A stretch of DNA of 9,667 nt, taken from Bryobacterales bacterium (GTDB taxonomy: Bacteria > Acidobacteriota > Terriglobia > Bryobacterales > Bryobacteraceae). Below are positions 5,786-9,667 of the stretch, in pieces (the stretch's first letter is position 1; each line of letters opens with the position of its first letter). Location of the stretch: positions 1 through 9,667 of the forward strand of contig PLMF01000234.1 in NCBI GenBank assembly GCA_003142355.1. The letters are read 5' to 3'. A program made the position numbers and the translations under genes. Under the pieces are notes generated by a model. That model saw only the letters and a program-made list of their open reading frames with translations, did no database searches and was not told where the DNA came from.

Positions 5786-6525
5786 ACGGCTTCCTGTTGG
5801 ATGGCGCGGGCGGCGGCGCGCTTCAATTTTTGCGCTTCTTCGTCGGTCAAATAGCGGAACTGGCCGGGCTTCAGGGAGCCCAGGTCGATGGGGCCGATAC
5901 GCACCCGCTTCAACTTTTCGACCAGAAACCCAAAATGTTTGAACATCAGGCGGATCTGGTTATTGCGGCCCTCGAAGAGTCGCACCTCATACCACGGATT
6001 CTGAGCCTGGTGGACGGTTCGCAAACCGGCCGGCATGGTGCGGCGGCCGGAGAGCGGGATGCCCTCCCGAAACTGCTGTTCCTGTGGGCCCGTTAGCGAT
6101 CCGTTCACTTTCACCACGTAGGTCTTGGGCAAGTGCGTGGCGGCCGACATGATGGCGTTGGCCAGCTCGCCGTCGTTGGTCATGAGCAACAGGCCTTCGC
6201 TGTGATAGTCCAAGCGCCCGACCGGGTACACCCGCTCCTTCACCCCGCGCAGCAATTCCATGACGGTGGCGCGGTGCTGCGGGTCGGTGACCGTGGTCAC
6301 GGTGTTGTTGGGTTTGTGGAGAACGATGTAGACCATGCGCCGGGGCGCGTGAATCAGGCGGCCGTCCACTTTGATGTGGTCGCGATCGAGGTCCGCTTTC
6401 GATCCCAGTTCGGTCACGACCGCGCCGTTTACCGTGACGCGTCCGGCCACCATCATCTGTTCCGCCTGACGGCGGGAGGCCACGCCGGCCTGCGAGAGGA
6501 TTTTCTGGATGCGTTCTTCCGGCAT
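5782..6525 (-). CDS. rluB: 23S rRNA pseudouridine synthase, RsuA/RluB family
   Basis: 247 residues. An N-terminal S4 RNA-binding domain at about 4-50 (RIQKILSQAGVASRRQAEQM, then GRVTVNG) precedes the catalytic domain. The nucleophilic Asp is D106 in PVGRLDYHSEGLLLMTNDGE (101-120). Further family motifs are KTYVVKVNG at 134-142 and EGRNNQIRLMFKHFG at 185-199, where proteobacterial relatives usually read RNRQVRRM. The family isomerises a specific uridine in rRNA; RluB acts at U2605 of 23S rRNA in E. coli and is the usual member found next to scpB. RsuA or RluE/F-type specificity cannot be excluded from sequence alone. Start ATG 6525 shares one base with the scpB stop (TGATG), and its own stop overlaps the next ATG. 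Confidence 0.92.
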   Translation of the reverse strand: MPEERIQKILSQAGVASRRQAEQMMVAGRVTVNGAVVTELGSKADLDRDHIKVDGRLIHAPRRMVYIVLHKPNNTVTTVTDPQHRATVMELLRGVKERVYPVGRLDYHSEGLLLMTNDGELANAIMSAATHLPKTYVVKVNGSLTGPQEQQFREGIPLSGRRTMPAGLRTVHQAQNPWYEVRLFEGRNNQIRLMFKHFGFLVEKLKRVRIGPIDLGSLKPGQFRYLTDEEAQKLKRAAARAIQQEAV

Positions 6526-7343
6526 CAGCTCTCCTGGTCCGGCAGGTCGGGGGAAGGGGCCGGGGGCGCGGCGTCCGGCGGGTCGGGGGCCGGCACGGCG
6601 TCGGGCAGGTCGGGGGAAGGGGCCGGGGGCCAGGGGCTGGGGGCCGGGGCCTCGGCGTCGGGCGGGTCGGGGACATGGTCCACTGTTTCCTCCATGCCGG
6701 GCAGCAGTTCCGGCTGCTCCGCGTCGGCAAATGCCATACGCCGGATCTCTTCGAATTCCTTGAGCGATGGCAGCTCGCTCAGGTCCTTGAGACCGAACTG
6801 GATGAGAAATTCCCTGGTGGTCTGGTAAAGGATCGGCTTGCCGATGACGTTCTTGCGCCCGGCTGCCGCGATCAGCTTACGGTCGAGCAGCGTCTTCAGA
6901 ACGCTGGCGCCCTGGACGCCCCGGATGGCCATGACCTCGGGCGCGGTGACGGGCTGCTTGTAGGCGATGACGGCCAGGGTTTCGAGCGCCGGCAACGAAA
7001 GCTTGAGCGGCGGTTTGAGGCTCTTGACGAAGCTGCGGACGGCCTCGTGGTGCTCCGGCTTGGTGGTCATTTTGAAGCCGCCGGCCACTTCCCGGATGCT
7101 GACGCCGTGCTCCGGCTCGTCGAATTCCGCCACAAGCTGGCCGAGCAGCGCCTGAATGCGCTCGAGGGGCTGCTGGAGCGCGGCGGCCATCTGCGCGGCA
7201 GTGAGCGGCTCCTCCGCCACGTAAACGATGGCCTCCAGAACGGCCTTCAGTTGCGCGTCTTCCACGGGAACGGGCGGTGGCGCGTCCTCCGAAGCCAGCA
7301 ATTCATCCATGTCGAGCGCCGGAGATGTTTCCAGTTCTTCCAT
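6525..7343 (-). CDS. scpB: Segregation and condensation protein B
   Basis: 272 residues. Residues about 30-205 are the two winged-helix domains of ScpB: LKAVLEAIVYVAEEPLTAAQ at 32-51, GVSIREVAGGFKMTTKPEH at 80-98, LSLPALETLAVIAYKQPVTA at 115-134, then EVMAIRGVQGASVLKTLLDR and the GRKNVIGKPILYQTT block ending near 176. ScpB dimers bind the kleisin ScpA and with SMC form the condensin complex that organises and segregates the chromosome. Typical ScpB proteins are nearer 180-200 residues; the excess is a short acidic N-terminal extension (1-29) and a proline/aspartate-rich C-terminal tail (about 225-272) with internal repeats. It lies 6 bases after scpA and 1 base overlaps rluB, so it is clearly operonic. 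Confidence 0.95.
   Translation of the reverse strand: MEELETSPALDMDELLASEDAPPPVPVEDAQLKAVLEAIVYVAEEPLTAAQMAAALQQPLERIQALLGQLVAEFDEPEHGVSIREVAGGFKMTTKPEHHEAVRSFVKSLKPPLKLSLPALETLAVIAYKQPVTAPEVMAIRGVQGASVLKTLLDRKLIAAAGRKNVIGKPILYQTTREFLIQFGLKDLSELPSLKEFEEIRRMAFADAEQPELLPGMEETVDHVPDPPDAEAPAPSPWPPAPSPDLPDAVPAPDPPDAAPPAPSPDLPDQES
6528..6671 (-). repeat. Repeat-bearing Pro/Asp-rich tail of scpB
   Basis: The last 48 codons of scpB contain two partial copies of one unit. PDPPDAEAPAPSP starts at residue 225 and PDPPDAAPPAPSP at residue 253, while PPAPSPDLPD occurs at 239-248 and 260-269. The DNA repeats are near-identical (for example CAGGTCGGGGGAAGGGGCCG on the + strand starting at 6543 and 6606). 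Length is likely to vary between strains by slippage. Confidence 0.85.
6612..6649 (+). other. G-quadruplex-forming motif on the scpB template strand
   Basis: Six runs of four or five G follow each other with 2-3 base spacers: 6612-6616, 6619-6622, 6625-6629, 6633-6636, 6639-6643 and 6646-6649. This satisfies the standard G4 pattern with short loops. A second cluster starts at 6549. The G-rich strand is the template for scpB transcription. Formation in the cell is not shown; the codon bias of a Pro-rich tail in a GC-rich genome explains part of it. Confidence 0.6.
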
Positions 7344-7349
7344 GCCTGA

Positions 7350-8138
7350 TCAGATGTAATCTTTCTCGATGGCCGCGATGGGCTCATCGGAAGCGAACAC
7401 GGCGTCGAAGTTATGATGCCGCTGGAGTGCGATTTCGCCAAACAGGTTCTTCTGCGTCACCACCACGGCTTGCATCCGCACCATCTCCAGCACGGCCAGG
7501 AACAGCGCGATCATGGCGCGGCGGCTGGGCTGCCGCTCGAAGATCCGCAGGATGAAGACCGGCTGGCCTTCCCCCGCCTCGACGAAGCGGTCCCTCAGAT
7601 AGTGCATCATTTCCGAGACCGTCACGTCGGCAGCTTCCACTTCGTAGGTGGGGCGGTTGCGGGCGCGTTCGAGCATCTCGCCGAAGGCTTTGACCAGGTC
7701 GAAGAGGGTGATGGCGAGGCCGGGGTCGTCGTCCTCGGAAACGAAGGCTTTCATCTGCGGATTCGACCAGACGTTCTCCTCGATCATGCGCTTCTGCTGG
7801 AGCATTTCAGCGGCATTCTTGAAACGCTCGTGTTCCAGAAGCCGGTCCACCAGTTCCTGCCGGGGATCTTCGGCACTGTCGCTGTCCGGCCCGAGGGCCG
7901 GATCGCGCGGCAGGAGCATTTTGGACTTGATGTGGATCAGGGTCGCCGCCATGTAGACGAACTCCGCGCCGAGATCGATATCCATCTCGCGCGCCTGTTC
8001 CATGTATTCGAGGTACTGGGCGGTGATGGTGGCGATGGGGATGTCTTTGATGTCGATCTGCTGCTTGCGGATCAGGTCCAGCAGCAGGTCCAACGGCCCC
8101 TCATACTGCTCCAGATGGATATTCAGCGGCGACGACAC
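7350..8138 (-). CDS. scpA: Segregation and condensation protein A (kleisin)
   Basis: 262 residues, normal for ScpA. The SMC-binding N-terminal helical domain shows the signature EQYEGPLDLLLDLIRKQQID at 10-29, then IPIATITAQYLEYM and EFVYMAATLIHIKSKMLLPR at 59-78. A variable acidic linker (about 80-150) leads to the C-terminal winged helix near 185-245 (VFILRIFERQPSRRAMIALF, then LAVLEMVRMQAV), which binds the SMC head. It bridges the SMC heads and recruits ScpB. I use GTG 8138, where homologous sequence begins (SSPLNIHLEQYEG). The purine-rich GAGAGG lies directly against that GTG, which is too close to be ideal. The ATG at 8157 is in another frame, so GTG remains the best start. It is the first gene of the operon here. 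Confidence 0.95.
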   Translation of the reverse strand: MSSPLNIHLEQYEGPLDLLLDLIRKQQIDIKDIPIATITAQYLEYMEQAREMDIDLGAEFVYMAATLIHIKSKMLLPRDPALGPDSDSAEDPRQELVDRLLEHERFKNAAEMLQQKRMIEENVWSNPQMKAFVSEDDDPGLAITLFDLVKAFGEMLERARNRPTYEVEAADVTVSEMMHYLRDRFVEAGEGQPVFILRIFERQPSRRAMIALFLAVLEMVRMQAVVVTQKNLFGEIALQRHHNFDAVFASDEPIAAIEKDYI

Positions 8139-8296
8139 CCTCTCTCAACGATAGCATGGGCAACGCGGCTAGTGCCCCGACCGCGGGGAGCATGCGGCGC
8201 GAGGGCGAGGCATGCCTCGCCCCTACTAGGGTGCGGTGTAAGGGCCGGGCGGCCCAGAGGGCACCCCGCGGCCCGAAGCGCTGAGGAACGAATGAG
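8139..8296. other. Divergent intergenic region between scpA and the TonB receptor gene
   Basis: GC-rich spacer that must hold the promoter of the scpA operon (- strand) and that of the receptor (+ strand). I find no convincing -35/-10 pair on either strand. It contains a perfect 20-base palindrome (separate entry) and a possible ribosome site GAGGAA at 8283-8288 ahead of ATG 8297. Confidence 0.5.
8203..8222. repeat. Perfect 20-base palindrome, REP-like
   Basis: GGGCGAGGCATGCCTCGCCC equals its own reverse complement over all 20 bases and is followed by CTAC. Sequences of this GGGCGAGGCATGCCTCGCCC type are, from general recollection, dispersed repeats in several GC-rich phyla. In this position it could be an interspersed REP-like unit, a dimeric operator or a cruciform-prone site. 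With no spacer at its centre it would make a poor RNA hairpin loop. Confidence 0.7.
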
Positions 8297-9667
8297 ATGG
8301 TCGTGCTACCTCGGCGGCGGCTCTTTGTGGTACACCGGAGTGAGAATCGAGACAGGGTGGTAGGGTTGCGCACTCTTTGCATTGCGATGCTGTTGCTGGG
8401 GCAGGCCGTGCTCACGGGCCAGTCCCCGGTGTCGCCGGTCATCGACGTTACCGTCCTCGATCAAACCAGCCAGGCGGTTCCCGGCGCTCGAGTCCAGCTC
8501 ATGGTTGGCCAGCGGGTAGTGGCCTCGGCCGGGACCGATGAGAAGGGGCGCGCCAGGTTCACCCAACTCGCGCCCGCCCGCTACGCCATCCTTGTCGCGA
8601 AAGAGGGTTTCGAGCCGGCGCAAAAGGCCGGCCTCGACCTGGCGCCGGACGGCTCCCTCTCCATCGGGCTGACCCTGCTTCCCCGGACGCAACGCGAGAG
8701 TATCGACGTGAGGGACACGGCCGCTGCCGTGGAAGTGGGCGCGTCCGCCCCCAGCCAGTTGGCGGGGCAAGCCGCCAAGGAACTTCCCAACCGTCCGGCT
8801 ACGGTGGCGGACGCCCTGCCCATGCTTCCGGGCGTGGTCCGCGAACCGGGTGGAGGTCTCATGATTTCCGCCAGCGGAGAGCAGCGCAGCGCCATGATCG
8901 TGAACTCAGCCGACGTCACGGATCCCGCCACGGGTCAGTTCGGGTTGACCATACCGATCGACAGCGTCGAGACCTTGAACGTGTTCCAAACGCCCTATCT
9001 CTCGGAGTACGGGAGGTTTACGGCGGGCCTGGTGTCGGTGGAGACGCGTCGCGGGGGCGACAAATGGAAATGGGAATTGAACGATCCCCTCCCCGAGTTC
9101 CGCATTCGCAGCTACCACATGCGAGGTCTCAAGGACGCCACTCCGCGGCTCAATTTCGAAGGGCCTATCGTCCCCCACAGGCTCTACCTGGTGGAAGGGT
9201 TCGAATACGAGACTCGCAAGACCGCAGTCTATACCTTGCCCTTTCCCAAGAACCAGAAGTTAGAGCAAGGAATCAACTCGTTCACCCAGTTCGACTGGAT
9301 CGTCTCGGACAAACACCTGGTGACCGCCACCGTTCACGCGGCCCCGCAACGCCTGGGCCACGTGAACATGGACTACTTCAACCCGTTACCGACCACCCCC
9401 GACGCCAGCACGCACAGCTACACCGGGACCGTGTCCGACCGGCTCACCTTATTCGGAGGGCTGCTCGAGAGCACCTTCTCCGCCATGCGTTTCGATGTCG
9501 GGGTCTGGGCAGAAGGCGGCGAGGATCTAACCATCACTCCCGTGGGCAATCGCGGGAATTACTTCGCCAATAAGACCCGGGATGCATCGCGGTACAGTGG
9601 GGCCTCGATCTACTCCTTTGCCGCCCTTCCCGGATGGGGAGCGCACAACCTGAAGATCGGGTCCTAT
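8297..9667 (+). CDS. TonB-dependent receptor, Oar-like (3' end outside window)
   Basis: 457 codons without a stop to the window edge. A signal sequence (LRTLCIAMLLLGQAVLTGQS at about 24-43) is followed by a carboxypeptidase-regulatory-like beta-sandwich at about 49-125 (VPGARVQL, then GTDEKGRARFTQLAPARYAI). The plug domain spans about 160-255 (ELPNRPATVADALPMLPGVV, PIDSVETLNVFQTPYLSEYG, AGLVSVETRRGG). From about 265 the alternating strands of the outer-membrane barrel begin (LNFEGPIVPHRLYLVEGFEY). Such receptors, abundant in Acidobacteriota, are thought to import large or complex nutrients using TonB energy; the substrate is unknown. ATG 8297 has GAGGAA 8 bases upstream but gives a long charged n-region. 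TTG 8366 would give a cleaner signal peptide and may be the true start. Intact members usually exceed 900 residues, so roughly half is missing. Confidence 0.88.
   Translation, partial: MVVLPRRRLFVVHRSENRDRVVGLRTLCIAMLLLGQAVLTGQSPVSPVIDVTVLDQTSQAVPGARVQLMVGQRVVASAGTDEKGRARFTQLAPARYAILVAKEGFEPAQKAGLDLAPDGSLSIGLTLLPRTQRESIDVRDTAAAVEVGASAPSQLAGQAAKELPNRPATVADALPMLPGVVREPGGGLMISASGEQRSAMIVNSADVTDPATGQFGLTIPIDSVETLNVFQTPYLSEYGRFTAGLVSVETRRGGDKWKWELNDPLPEFRIRSYHMRGLKDATPRLNFEGPIVPHRLYLVEGFEYETRKTAVYTLPFPKNQKLEQGINSFTQFDWIVSDKHLVTATVHAAPQRLGHVNMDYFNPLPTTPDASTHSYTGTVSDRLTLFGGLLESTFSAMRFDVGVWAEGGEDLTITPVGNRGNYFANKTRDASRYSGASIYSFAALPGWGAHNLKIGSY

Noticed and set aside
6133..6828. + strand open frames across the rluB/scpB junction with Gly/Ser/Ala-rich repeats.
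   Set aside because: They are antisense readings of the repeated proline tail of scpB and of rluB.
8292..8363. A 23-codon leader ORF starting at ATG 8292 with three Trp codons, ending just before the alternative TTG 8366 receptor start.
   Set aside because: The GAGGAA ribosome site is only 3 bases from this ATG and fits ATG 8297 better. There is no Trp run, no attenuator hairpin and no link to tryptophan metabolism.
7413..8363. Long + strand open frame (316 codons) antisense to scpA.
   Set aside because: It is the complement of a well-supported conserved gene, rich in His, Gln, Asp and Val as expected from reverse reading of GC-rich codons, and matches no family I know.

Overview
The window reads as a fragment of a GC-rich bacterial chromosome, most likely an Acidobacteriota relative of the Solibacter/Bryobacter type. 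This is an inference from two things: an Oar-like TonB-dependent receptor with an N-terminal carboxypeptidase-regulatory-like domain, and the scpA-scpB-rluB gene order, together with the style of the integrase. No rRNA, tRNA or CRISPR is present.

Region 1 (42-3141, + strand) is a tightly coupled three-gene unit: a soluble PocR-domain histidine kinase, a receiver-only response regulator, and a membrane-anchored protein with a coiled coil and a helical, HEAT-like tail. Each gene starts in an ATGA overlap with the previous stop. Base composition is visibly less GC-rich than in the housekeeping genes to the right. No output domain is encoded, so the third gene is the obvious candidate partner.

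Region 2 (about 3142-5387, genes on the - strand) is a mobile-element graveyard. Read in the - direction it holds: a ParD/CopG-like antitoxin remnant with no usable start codon; a vapC (PIN toxin) cut off after about 24 codons; a tyrosine recombinase that lost its N-terminus at the vapC junction and has Gln in place of a catalytic His; an apparently intact DUF433-DUF5615 (VapBC45-like) toxin-antitoxin pair; and a second, diverged copy of an integrase C-terminus. The intact pair is thus bracketed by two integrase 3' ends in the same orientation.

Region 3 (5384-8138, - strand) is a housekeeping operon, scpA-scpB-rluB-CoA-binding protein, with 1- to 4-base overlaps or a 6-base gap. ScpA and ScpB are the kleisin and winged-helix partners of SMC condensin. 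RluB modifies 23S rRNA. ScpB carries an unusual repeated proline/aspartate-rich tail whose DNA is very G-rich on the + strand.

Region 4 (8139-9667) is a divergent intergenic region with a perfect 20-base palindrome, followed by the 5' part of an outer-membrane TonB-dependent receptor that runs off the window.

I see no clearly new defence or mobile system. The strongest leads are the PocR kinase module with its uncharacterised membrane partner, and the recombination history readable in Region 2.
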